Assembly (NCBI RefSeq): GCF_019649055.1
Contig: NW_026570306.1
Coordinates: 1 to 64,000 of the forward strand
DNA length: 64,000 bases
Source: Paramacrobiotus metropolitanus
Lineage: Eukaryota > Tardigrada > Eutardigrada > Parachela > Macrobiotidae
Direction: 5' to 3'
Part shown: positions 11,806 to 23,111 of the stretch, in pieces
Layout: every line of letters begins with the position of its first letter
Position numbering within the stretch: the first letter of the stretch is position 1
Position numbers and translations under genes: made by a program
The notes under the pieces: model-generated
Seen by the model: only the letters and a program-made list of their open reading frames with translations
Told to the model about the DNA's origin: nothing
Databases searched by the model: none

Positions 11806-12613
11806 TGCATTTCGTTGCTGGTGTCCCTTCGTCGGCCCTGTTCAGGATGTGGGCCGCTACTGAAGCGCACTCTGGTTGCTATGTGTGGTGCTGCTTCTGG
11901 CAATGGTTCAGGTATGGTCCTGACGTTGGTCAGGCCCAAGTCGTACATGGGCCATACGCTGGCGGTTACGCTAGGTTGTTGGGCAAATTTTTTTCAGGTT
12001 TTATAATGTCATTGAGGAGGTTCGAGCACATCCGTTGGAGTGCTTTCGGAGTTTCCATGTGGTATTCTCTATAGTCCCACAATAGGACTAGACGTTCGTC
12101 TTCCCTTAGTGCTCACTCTTCTTGAAGATTGTCCAGTTCTTGGGCAAATGTTCCATATTGTTCGGCTATCTGCGCCCACGTTAGTGGTGCACCTGTTTTT
12201 TCCAGCCAGCCATTTACTAGGGCAAGGAGTTGGTGGGCGCGGTATTCGAGGAAATTTCTCACCCCCGTGAACCATGTTTTGTATCGCTGGACCAGTTTCC
12301 CGTGAGTACTGTCAGGCACCGGCAGTTTGCCCGGTGCCACTGGTATCAGGATATTTTTTACTATCCCTTGATCTGGCTTCAGTATGCCGGCGCGAAATTG
12401 GGTCGTGTAGCGCTCAATTGCATTATGGACGCGCAGTTCCTAAATGAGGCTCTCGATGTTATCCAGGCATTCTTAGTAGGTAGAAGCAGGAGTTTTCTGG
12501 TATTCAAGCCGGTTGAATCTCGCTTCATCATCGGGTCCCGGTGCCTCTGGTACCGGGATAGACTTTACCGCGTCCCAAGCGATTTCTTTGTTTGGCTTAA
12601 GGATAAAGGGTGA
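11766..12613 (-). pseudogene. Broken minus-strand gene of unknown family
   Basis: One minus-strand frame reads a protein-like sequence from about 12605 (KPNKEIAWDAVKSIPVPEAP) through ELRVHNAIERYTTQF to GTFAQELDNLQEE, stop at about 12113. It has in-frame stops at about 12475 and 12438. A further coding-like piece in another frame (WPMYDLGLTNVRTIPEPLPE) runs to 11766 and ends inside the tandem repeat. The Pro-rich and amphipathic composition and the setting between repeats suggest a second transposon structural gene, but I do not recognise the family. Confidence 0.4.
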
Positions 12614-12784
12614 ACTTGAGGGTAAACTTGGAGTGGAGATAGTCACAACCAAGTAGAACCTGCACGTCCGTTAACGTTGGTTAGACGAAGAACGTGTGGT
12701 GGCTGTTATATCCCTGCAGAGTCTTGGTACGGTGCAGCATTGCCAGCACACTTTAAGGCATCTTGTTTTTGGCAACCAATCAGC

Positions 12785-12975
12785 TGGACTGGTATGGGGC
12801 AAACTAGCCTGAAGGATATCCACCCCCCAGACCGGGGCGAAATAGCCGTCTGGCTGCTTATACGGAGAATTGGGGTAAAATAGCCAGTAGGTTATCCGAC
12901 CCCAGACTGGGGCAAAATAGCCAACCAGCTGTTCCGCCCCCATTAGGCAGTTCTGGGGCTAAATAGCCTTAGCCT
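12785..12975 (-). repeat. Minisatellite, inverted copy of the 5.8-kb array
   Basis: About four units containing GGGGCAAAATAGCC / GGGGCTAAATAGCC, the reverse complement of the 5805-5995 unit. Facing arrays may be subterminal repeats of a 7-kb DNA element. Confidence 0.75.
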
Positions 12976-13596
12976 ATTTTTATTGCGGTTGTGATCAGTT
13001 GATGTTATCGTGGAAAAAGGGAGGCAATGCAACTAAAGAATGAAACTGGCGTGACCTACTCGGCACCTGCCGGTCGAGAAGAACCGGGCTTAACTGACTA
13101 CATTGAGCGATCAAACGTTTTAATCGCTCAGTTTTATGGTGTTTTGGTTCGAAACACTTAAAAATACGCACTTGCGAGGGACATGAATGAGTTGCTTCGA
13201 AACCGCTAAGATACCAACATCAGTAAGCCAAACTTCCAATTGATGTTTATTTGAAAACGAATAACGAGCAGATAGCAGTCCCATCATTTCCGTTTCACAA
13301 GTACAAATACGTTAGATACTTTCTTTATAATATTATGGCTTTAAACGTTATGGGGGATTCCGAACGTTACTACCCACCAGTAGTGCGCGTACGCAACGGC
13401 CATCACGCCACAACACGTCGTCGATAAAAGTTATGAGTCATATACAGACTGTTCGGGTCGTTGCCTACCCTAACTGAGTCGATGATATTCGCAATTTGCA
13501 TTTGCCTATTGGAAATTTGGTTTTCATCGGGTTTCGTGGCAATTTTCTTTACGAGTGTCCATTGTTCAGCTAGCTGTTAAAAACCGGCAGTTCCTG

Positions 13597-15970
13597 ATGG
13601 AGATGAAGGAGAGTTTGCAGGCCAGTGCCAGCCGTTCCTTCAAGGCTGGCGATCGTGTAATGTGCTGTGAGCCCGTTGTGTGGGCCTTGGAAAGCAGCTA
13701 TTACAAAACACGCTGTGCTTACTGTCTGCGCGAAAGCCGAGAACTACGCACCTGCTCAGGATGCAAATTTCACCGCTACTGCAGCGTGGTTTGCCAGGTA
13801 CGACGCTGCTTTTGGAAGTTCTCTGTCAGTAACAGTGGATTTTTCCTTTGTGCAGTCTGCTGACTGGAAGCTAGAGCATAAACTGGAGTGCGCCCTGCTG
13901 AAGACCGAAATTGGTGGTAACATGGAAACGGCGTGCAGACCTCCGGACCCGGCGCGAGTCCTCAGCATCAAGTTAGCCAACAAAATTAAGGTAGCTGTAC
14001 CAGATTTCACAAATTCGGTTTGTGGCTCTTGTAGTTTCCCGACCATTGTAATATCTGGGGTGAAGAAGCTGGGTTAGCTTTGATATAGTAATAGGCTATA
14101 CAGCACAGTAGTATTTGGCTGACATGTATTCCGTTAAGTTGGAGTACCATGGAGAGAGACGGAGGATACTAGCTCGACATTTCTACGTTTTTTTATACAA
14201 GCTGGCTCTTCTCTTTTCTTAGTTAAACACGATGACGGAAATCCCGGGAGCGGGACGAAAATCTGTCAAAGTCTTGTTACTCATGCTGCCAGTCAGTCCC
14301 GAACAATCAGAGCTAGAACGGCTGATGACTTCCGAGTGCGTGATATGAAAGCGAGCCACATCATGCCTAATTATGAGACTTGCTGGTGTTGACAGACTTT
14401 CCGCTGGGAAACCGCCAAATTCCATGCCAATCGGCGTACCAGTAAAAGAATTTTTGACCTATTATGGCATTCTTCTCCATAACGCTATGCGCATTTTCGA
14501 TGCGCTGTATTGGCCCCGTGTACCAATCGGCTTAGCACTGTATCCACAGGTGACGCTGCATCGGATTGACATCGGTGTGCTGGGACGTCAATGTGGTGGT
14601 GGACTACCAAGGGCGACGGCTGCTCATACATGCTGTAGAAGACATTCCACAATACACCGGACTACGAGATGTAAGTCTTGGGAGTCTTATTCTTTCTGTT
14701 GGGATTCTTATTTTCGAGTGGGCCGACTGTAATTTCGCTGGGTATTGCCATACTTAAACACAACTGAGACTAATGAATTTTAATTTCTCAATATGTATAT
14801 ACTATATAGCGAGTATGTAATATAGCATCGCATCGTAATATAATAGCATATGTATGTAGCATCGCTCAGTAATAACAATCAAATGAAGAATTTGTCCCAA
14901 TAACCATGAGAAGGGACTGTGCACAACACACTCGTAGCATCACCACGCATAAACTCTAATGATTGCGTATAATGAGACTAATGATTGCATATAATTAAAA
15001 TAACAGTGCAGTGTATCATGTAATCTTCTTATGACTTGCAGCTGCGATATAACGCTATCAAGGAGCCATTCTGCCAGACAAGGGCGGAGCGGCGCGCTAC
15101 ATTCGAAAAGCTTGTTGGCTATCCGTGTAGTTGCCGCGGATGCACACCAGAATACGTAGCTGCACACCATCTTTAATCCTTTTACCTTGTTGGTATGGTA
15201 ATTAACGGTCTTCCATAAGCGCGGTTTTTTCTTAGGATGCTGAAATTAATCCGTTACGCTGCGTAACACTGGGGTGCACGAAGCGGATTCCCAGCGACAG
15301 CCGTGCACTGCAGCCCTGTTTGGAATGCGGTGCCATCAACAGCGACCGGTTGGGCCAGTTTCGTCGATTTGAGGAGCAATATGAGACCTTAGAAAGAGCT
15401 GCTCGAGAGAGCTGTTTCCTTACATGATCGCGCAGCTGTGCCAGGAGATGGACGCGTCCGGCATCCTGCAGCCGGATGCGCATATTCGCTATGTTTGCGG
15501 CGTGGAATTGCCTGAGAAATTCTTCAATGAGAACCGCTTCGAAGAAGGCTGGGAAATGAGAAAGCAGTTAACTGGTTGCATACGGTGAGCTAGGTTCCCC
15601 CTTCAAAAATCTCATACCATGAGCAGGAGTTACGGTGTAATTGTTGCGGTCTTTCAGAAAGATATACCCAGAGTATGCAATATTTCGTTCTTTCCTGCTA
15701 ATGCAAACGGGACTGTCGGCGCTGGATGCGCTTAGCAAGCATGTGCAGCGCACTAGAATGGATCAGCTCTCGAGATCGGCACGCAATCACCTGGAGGCAT
15801 TAGCGGATGAAGTGTGTTTTCTCGTTATGGATTACTGTGGAGAAGCCATTAAGATCTTGGACAAATTATTTGGTCCCTAGTCCAAGGAGGTCAAGGAAGG
15901 ATATGCTGAATGTAAACAGGCGCTTGCAAAGATGCTCCCTATCAAGCAAGCTCTAGGCACCAAATAGTAC
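13597..15970 (+). pseudogene. SMYD-type (MYND + SET) pseudogene, copy A
   Basis: Seven exon-like blocks match the intact gene at 23112-26361 in order and phase. Exon 1 (13597-13797, 201 nt as in the paralogue) carries a MYND finger with all early zinc ligands (CAYC...CSGC...YCSVVC). Exon 2 (13856-13990) has the closing WKLEHKLEC. The SET block (about 14373-14670) shifts frame near 14560, just before VCWDVNVVVDYQG. The post-SET block (about 15040-15150) has PCSCRGC. The C-terminal block (15238-15590) shifts frame again near 15422. The last exon (about 15660-15967) has an in-frame TAG at 15878-15880. SMYD enzymes methylate lysines on histones and other proteins; this copy cannot make a full product. 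Confidence 0.8.
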
Positions 15971-16484
15971 TACTGAGATTTGCCTTGGTAAATTTGGTTT
16001 AATGCTTTTATTATTTTGCAACGTATCTGTACAGGCAGGTGATGAATAGATTCCGAGAAATAGTTACGTATTCGTTAAAGTTGGTTTATTTGAGCCGAAA
16101 CTGTCTACTTCATCATTTTACATTTTCCTTTATGGATAAAGCTGGATTGAACTGGATAGGTATGGCCTTGTCACCCCGAAGGAGAGTGCAGTGTTTGAGT
16201 ATTTAACCGTGCTATATAGCACCGGATGTCCACGCAAAAGTATCTTTTTCGACCGCAAACTGTGGATAAAAGGAGAAAAATTGTATAACAAAACAAACTG
16301 CTTACACCATCAAGAACTGATAAACTGCGCTCTATAATTTCCTCGTATGTAAGAGCGCTTGAAAATGATCGATGAACATCATGGCTGTGTGAAGTAAACT
16401 TTCCACCTTAAAAGCGCTAGAGTACTATGCGGTGTAATTGCACAAGTAGTGACTATGAAAATAAAACGGTCTGCAAGAAGTTAC

Positions 16485-16705
16485 GCATACATACACGCAG
16501 AGTATCCAGTGTTGCATGCTCGCCTACTGATTTCAGCGGGACTGTCCTTTGTTGATGTGCTCGACAAGGGAATGCATGGGATGTAATCAGTATCGAGACC
16601 GGCGATCGATTATCTGGAACCATCCGCGACCAAAGTGTGGTCTCTCAATATGGCAATATGGATTACTGTAGCGAAACCCGTAGCATTTTAGCTACGTTCG
16701 TATGG
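16485..16705 (+). pseudogene. Third SMYD remnant (last exon only)
   Basis: The frame HAEYPVLHARLLISAGLSFV at about 16491-16550 matches the start of copy A's last exon (PEYAIFRSFLLMQTGLSALD), and 16595-16690 matches the following helical part (RPAIDYLEPSATKVW), with a TAA between. It shows a tandem SMYD array once had at least three members. Confidence 0.6.
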
Positions 16706-17084
16706 TAACTGGTAAGCACTCTAATCTACAGTAGTGAATAAATCCCATCAACCTTCCTGTAGACTGTTCATGGAATCATCAAAAAATGAGAAAAATATAA
16801 ATGCCGATGCAGGCGAAACAAACGGGGATACTTCTACTTTGTACAAATAAACAGTAACTGGTGTACGAACAGGCACTGTAAATACAGTTGCATAGGGCAC
16901 AATTTAATTTTAACGCACAAATTTCATGTTATTATGTTAGTACTTCGTATCGTGTATGTAATACCAAGCAATGTAAACAAATGTCTTGCCCGAATTATTT
17001 GCAAAGAATATGGTCAATACACGAGGACGCCAAATGACCTTTGATTACTTCAAGTTTTATGTTTCAACGCAGCTGCAGTACTCA

Positions 17085-17690
17085 CTACTCACAACTGGAA
17101 GAACCGGCAAATCCCCGCCCACTGCTCGGGATAAGCCAACGTCCGCACCGAGCGCGCATAAACCGCCGTGACCTTTTCCCACATCCGATGCGCCACGACC
17201 GGACAATTGCCATTGACCGCGGCAATGAAGCGTCGACACTGTTATGTTGTCGTTTCCGTGCTACAGAAGCGCAGCAGCGGGATGCACACATCCAGGCGCC
17301 CTTCGCCGTCAGCCCGGAAAAACACATTCTGGCTTTCCGGCAACGTTATCCCGTCCATGCGCAACAAAGACTTGCTGCCGGTTGCGTCGGATGCGGTGTA
17401 GTTAACCAGCACCATCGTCTCACATACGGTCATCCATTGCGATAGTCCAAGGCATTCGAACAGCCTACTGGAAATGTTCCACGATGCGGCGGTCTCGTAG
17501 CCATTCTTGGCGATGAACAGAGGCAGACGGATAGCCTTCTAATGCAACTGATGGAAAATCGTCCACATTTTTTTAGCCAAATCCTTTTCGTGCCCCTCAT
17601 GCAGTCTGTCACTAGGCGCTCTTTCGTCGAACCAATGCCACCGCGCGTGTCTCTTGGGAAAGGGTTCGTTCCAGCATCGTTAGAAGTTTG
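17085..17690 (-). pseudogene. Pseudogene, unknown family
   Basis: On the minus strand, DERAPSDRLHEGHEKDLAKK leads via an in-frame TAG (about 17540) to a long good-looking stretch (RLPLFIAKNGYETAASWNIS ... LLRFCSTETTT) ending at a TAA near 17242. The sequence continues one frame over (RRFIAAVNGNCPVVAHRMWE ... WAGICRFFQ). The W-rich helical character looks like a real cytoplasmic protein, but I do not recognise the domain. At least one stop and one frameshift make it non-functional. Confidence 0.5.
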
Positions 17691-17759
17691 TAGTCTGTGA
17701 TAGCGCTTAAAGCATAACATATCGAGCAATCCCAATATTCCGTGGCAAATAGGCAAGGG

Positions 17760-19290
17760 ATCACAAGGATGACATGACGATTCCTGACATAATCACGCGA
17801 AATCAGCTTCTACAATGCACACATCCGGCAGTTATCCGGTAGCACGACGATAACCTAAGGTACTATGAAACTATCTGTACTGCGTATGCTCAAAGTAACC
17901 TCTATGATCGCAACCATTTAAAAAAGTCACCACTCGTAATGACTATCCACTGGTTTACTATGAAAGTACGAATAGGAGCACCCAAAAAGACCGGAAGAGG
18001 ATCAGTTCGGGTGAAATATGTTTTAAAGTGCCTAATCGAAGTTGCGTCGCTCTTTCACGGATAAGTAAAGGTGGATCACGTTTATCAGTGAGAAAGCGGC
18101 GCTGGTCACGTTATGTGGTCACACTGGTCATCGTGGCCCAGTCGATATTCGTTACGACTACAAGTGATTACCGAGCATGAACATCTGCATTGTTATACTG
18201 CTGACAAACTACTGTAACTAAAACGCTACCAAAAGGCACTAAACCGTACTGGCTCATACGTAATTGAGAAATGACATCCAGCACGTTGGTGAGGATCGAA
18301 GACGGAATACCGAATATGGGCATTTCTTCCATTTCTGCAACATATTTAGATATAGGTATAAGGTAACTGCAGCAAGAGTTACCGTACATACTGTGAAGAA
18401 ACTTCTAGCAAACATATGTTGCGGCAACATACGAGTACCAGAAACAGTAGAGAGTAGAAACATTAGTAGTCTACAGATACTTGTACTTTAAAGCCTAACA
18501 ACTACAACTTTTATTTAGAAATTGCGAAATATTGAGAAATCAGAATTTAAATTACATAGAATCGCTTCCTCAATTTAACTGCTGTCTGCTGCGGAAATAA
18601 AAGCGATAAAAGAGGTTTTGACTTTTCATTCAGAAGCATCCTCCAACATTTTTTAAAATAACAATTTACTAAAATGTCAGATCTCGGTATACTTTATAGG
18701 TATTTCAACCTACAATGTCCTACATAACTTTATAATTATGCTGTGAACATTGGTTTTTTGAATAATACCAACGAAATGACCACCATTTTGTTTAGCCAAC
18801 TGGCATGTGTGACGTGCGGCATTTACATCCTTCTGGAAAATCTTCCAAGTTTAGAAATTTCTGAGATCACAGAATGATGACTGTTCTACCGGTCACTCCA
18901 GCAGACAACCTGGAATCCGGAAGTCTAATCTATTTTTTTTTGTTTTCATAAACATAAATTAACTTTAATCCCACACAAAAGGCAATGAATGACGTGAAAA
19001 TTGCTCTGTTTCTTTAAGTCGGTATATGTGTTTCACATAATTACTAACATTAATCATTGGTCTCCTACACGTAAATCAGTCATAACTCACGAAATGCCCA
19101 GAGGCGGATTCAGTTGATAATCGGCTCTACGTCTACTTATTGTATCATGCGTCTCGATTTTTAAGCTGTCTAGAAAAACTGTTGCACAACTTCTTGTGTC
19201 GCTTAACGCTCTTATTTCAGCAGCAGTCCAACCGTGGGAACCGATTGCAGTCACTACCAGTTGTATTAAACTAATTTGGATGAAATTATA
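17760..19290. other. Intergenic
   Basis: AT-rich, no coding frame I can support. A pyrimidine-rich acceptor-like site at about 19215 (cttatttcag) may belong to a 5' non-coding exon of the serpin gene. Confidence 0.4.
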
Positions 19291-21338
19291 ATGATGTTAG
19301 ACCTAAGCCCTACGATCAACAATGTCTCGCTGGCTCTCTATGGAGGCGCGACGTCGATGGTGGAATCGGGAAATTTCTTGGTGTCACCCATCAGTATTCT
19401 GTACGCCATGGTGTTGGTCTACCTAGGAGCACGCGGCCCCACCCGGGATAATTTATATGAAGCGCTGGATTTCAAGGAATTCTCCAAATCAGGAGCGGAT
19501 GCAGACGTTGCCGGAGCGTTTGGGCAGCTGATGAACGACTTAAAAGTGAAAACGATGCCGAATACGCCGGCAAAAAACACCGGAAAAAACAGCAAGCTTC
19601 CTGGTTTCAGTGCTCCTCAACCGAAGGATGATGCATTCCAGTTAGCGCTTGCCAACGGGGTAAAAAAGTGTTTGAAGTATTGTAAACGTTAAAGTGCTTG
19701 TACTTTGAGTACCTCAACCTATTTGTGCCGATTATAAGTACTTATTAAAACCAGTTTTTTAACGTTCGGTGTAGTGGACAGCGTCTAATAAACTTAATTT
19801 TAATGCAAAATTTTTATTGAGATAAACGTAACATGAATTGGGCTTGTAGAGTTTCCTGTAATTATTCAAAATACTGTAAATGATGCGGGTTATTTTTTCG
19901 AAAAATTTGCTGGAAAGTGGCACACACATTGATGAGGTGTTTGTATTTCGCAGAAAACCAAATGAAAATGATTATTGAGTTAATTTATTTAATTGTGGCA
20001 TATTACTCTAGAACAGGCTCACAACAACATATCGTGGGTTTAATAACAAAAGCCTGCTTTTCCTTCTAAAGATAGTTTACCTACGATTACACAACAAGCC
20101 AAAAGAATGTCTCCTTGTGTCAAGGTCAAACCTTTGCACTACCTATAATACATCCATCACAGGATGGCTCCAGGATGACTCCAGGATGTCGCCCTAGGAA
20201 ATACGACCGCAACTATGACTTGTTGCCGGTTGCATAACATAAATATGGTTATTGCAACACCTGTATGTGCTACGCTTTATATGTTAATGAGTTTTTGATA
20301 TACTAATATCCAACAGGTGTTTCTGCGCAAGGGTATGGAGTTTGATCAGAATTACCTGTCCATGGCCAGTCAGCAACTCAAATCTACCATTCAGACCGAG
20401 GACTACGCGAGCAACCCGGCAGCAGCGGCCGACGACATCAACAAGTGGGTCGCCGAGCGGACCGGAGGGGAAATCTCAGATTTAATTCCACGAGGAGGCT
20501 TAGACGTTGACACCGTGGCCATCTTAGCCAACGCGGTGTACTTCAACGCCCAGTGGTATACCGTGTTTCCTCCCCAGTCCGTCGACCCGCAAGCCGACTT
20601 TCAATTGCTGGATGGAACATCAACAACCGTGTCCATGATGGAAGTTATTGATAAATTTCGATACGTAGAAGATAACCAGCTGGATTTGAAGTACCTGGAA
20701 ATTCCCTATGCCAACAACGAAGCCTCTCTGCTGGTGTTCTTGCCCAATGAGAACACCGGGTTGCGCCGTCTGGAAAAATCCATGACCATGGAGGTTTTAC
20801 GCCGCCTGCAGAGCAAAGCCGACCAAGGATCCCCGATGTTCGTTCAGCTAAAGCTGCCGAAATTTAAAGTGGAGAGTGCGTTTGACTTGCGTGAACTGCT
20901 ACGAAGAATTGGTGTGACGAAAGTATTCGCAGCAGACGCCGACCTGACGGGAATGGTGCTGGATGGCGACGCGCATGTGGATCAGGCCTTCCATCAAACT
21001 TTTATTGGTAGGAGAACAATGTGCGCTTGTATGAACTGTTACACAATTGATTGCGCTTTCCGCGATAATTCGGAGCAAAAAAGTTGACCATTGCGTGCTT
21101 TTTGATGCACTTAATGAGATACAAATATTCTTTTAATTTTTCAGATGTTAGCGAGAAAGGGACTAAGGCCGTAGCCAGTGCAGTAATAACTACCAATCGG
21201 GACGCCTTCTCAATAACTCCAGATTATCCAGAATTTTTTGCCGATCATCCATTTTTGTATGCCATTCGTCACAATCGTGCCAAGGCTATCTTGTTTATTG
21301 GACGGTTTGAGGCTCCTGTCATCTCGCCGCATGAATAA
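19291..21338 (+). CDS. Serpin (serine protease inhibitor family)
   Basis: Three exons join in phase: 19291-19659, 20317-21007 and 21145-21338, giving 417 residues, a normal serpin length. Signatures: SPISILYAMVLVYLGARGPT, KWVAERTGGEISDLI, ANAVYFNAQW, hinge EKGTKAVASAV, and the C-terminal signature FFADHPFLYAIRHN...ILFIGRF. In inhibitory serpins the hinge (E-G-T-small residues) inserts into sheet A after cleavage; here Gly-Thr and the small residues are kept but Lys replaces the usual Glu at P13, so inhibition is likely but not certain. P1 cannot be fixed; candidates lie in NRDAFSITPD. No signal peptide follows the first in-frame ATGs (19291/19294), so the product may be intracellular or a leader exon lies upstream. 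The gene sits between two SMYD loci. Confidence 0.93.
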
Positions 21339-21374
21339 GCGCTTTTGCGGCCACAAAGTCAAATTTACTTGTGC

Positions 21375-21565
21375 GAGGACATTTGGTTGCTGTGAAGTGT
21401 GAACATACCCTGCACGATTAGGCTGCGATGAACAGCTGGTTAGCCGTAGCTCGCAACGCTACTGATATCACAGTCTGAATGCAAACGGCTATAAATTTAG
21501 CCGGCTGTTCATCGCAGCCTAATCGTGCAGGGTATGTTCACAGCACCCAAATGTCCTCGTATAAA
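21375..21565. repeat. Long inverted repeat (hairpin/MITE-like)
   Basis: Arms of about 75 bp: CGAGGACATTTGG...GTGAACATACCCTGCACG at the left is repeated in reverse complement at the right (CGTGCAGGGTATGTTCAC...CCAAATGTCCTCG), with a loop of roughly 30-40 bp. It begins about 40 bp after the serpin stop codon, so it may be in its 3' UTR. Confidence 0.85.
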
Positions 21566-22249
21566 AGGAAAAGCAGTAGCGGGCTACTACTGAAATATTC
21601 AATAATAATCAATTGCTTTTGCACGGTGTTTTTAATGCCTGCAGGTCAGCGTACTTGAAGGAACATTTTATTTTGTGTGGGTTTTTTTTGCAACAGAATA
21701 TAAATGATGCGTCTTTACAAAGCCGTGAGGCATCCCTTGGCTGATTGCACTACGGTTTTATTGTCGCCATATCCCTCGTTAGTTGCCCGCGAGTAAAAAT
21801 TGATACAGATTTTCCGAAATATGTGAGCTAATTATTTTGTGGGCTTCATCGCCTTTGTTGTTGCTTAAGTCCATGTAGTACCTTAGTACCTACATCTTGC
21901 TCGCCCCGGTAACATCAGCAGTTAAGTTGAAATTCGAAGAGGATTAAGTAGGATAATTAAATTTTCTTTGTGAAATATTGTAAAATATGAAGTGTATACG
22001 TAATAATATTGCATTTTAGTAAGTACAGTAAAGTACTTGTCATAAACAGTAGGCAGCTACTGACTAATTGTACTGACTGCTTCAGATCGTGGTTGACACT
22101 TGACAACACCATCTACAGTAAGTTCTAGTAATCAAGCAAGTCTAGAATACTTGTATGCAAGCTGCAAGGTAATACTACTGAATACTCGCAACAAGGAGGG
22201 ACGTGCATGCATCTCATTAATGTACCGAGCAAGTCTGAAAGTTGTGACG

Positions 22250-22610
22250 CTCAACTTCTACAGTACTTCGCATGGGGCCTTAAGTTTTCCCCTCATTCAG
22301 TACGGGAAATTTTGTTTTCCCCCGCAACATGTGCCGCTATCGCTTATGTTACATACACGAGTGCAGCCTAAAAAGCTGGCTGCAGCTAAAAACCGGTTTC
22401 TGGCCAACTCGGCATATCCGATTGCGCAACTGAGCAAGAAAGAGCAGAGGCAACTCAGATGAGTTGCCGCAGCGCACGCGGCTTTAAACTGCAGTCAGCT
22501 TTAAGCGTGTAAGCGACTAAGCGGCACATGTGCGGGGGAAAACAAAATTTCCCGTACTGTATGAGGGGAAAACTTAAGGCCCCATGCGAAGTACTGTACA
22601 TGTGGCTCCA
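22250..22610. repeat. Inverted repeat with ~90-bp arms
   Basis: TACAGTACTTCGCATGGGGC...CGGGAAATTTTGTTTTCC...ACATGTGCCGC at 22258-22340 returns in reverse complement at 22512-22600. Likely a non-autonomous hairpin element. Confidence 0.8.
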
Positions 22611-23111
22611 GGAAGAGGAAATGCAACAAGAATTAACTTCTGTCCCTATTAAAGCGAAGTATCTAGCAAGTCGTACAGTACTGACCACTGCAGGCTGTAG
22701 CTGTGTCACTGTGTGTAATACAAACTGCGAGAGTCACAGGATTTCTCGGCCACTATATGACACAGTTGTGTTAAAAATCCGGAATCCGTTTTCCGTCCTT
22801 TATGTGCTATGTACCGTATCGCACGCACTTGACCTCGTTGTCGAGTGCGTTCTCGCTCTCGGACAGAATGTGTTGAAGCTATCTAATTCCGGAGTGATGA
22901 CAATGCGGCCCATAATCGCGTTGACAGATATCGCAGGTAGTCTCAAACCGAATCTCTGTCTGTCTGACCGTCAGAAGACTGAGAACAATCTCACAGCAGT
23001 AAGCAATCTCTCCACTGAATGCTGTGTAATTACAAATCTGAATTCAGTTTTCATGTACTTTTGCTTTCCTTAACTCGATTTTCCGCGGGTTATTACTCCT
23101 TTATTGTGAAA

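Noticed and set aside
14930-14950. ATCACCACGC as an extra copy of the 18-mer outside the cluster
   Set aside because: Only the GTGGTGAT half is present; the TGGYAA half is missing.
22100-23073. Frames of 120 and 181 codons
   Set aside because: Part of the 22.25-22.61 kb inverted repeat; the same peptide appears on both strands because of the repeat.
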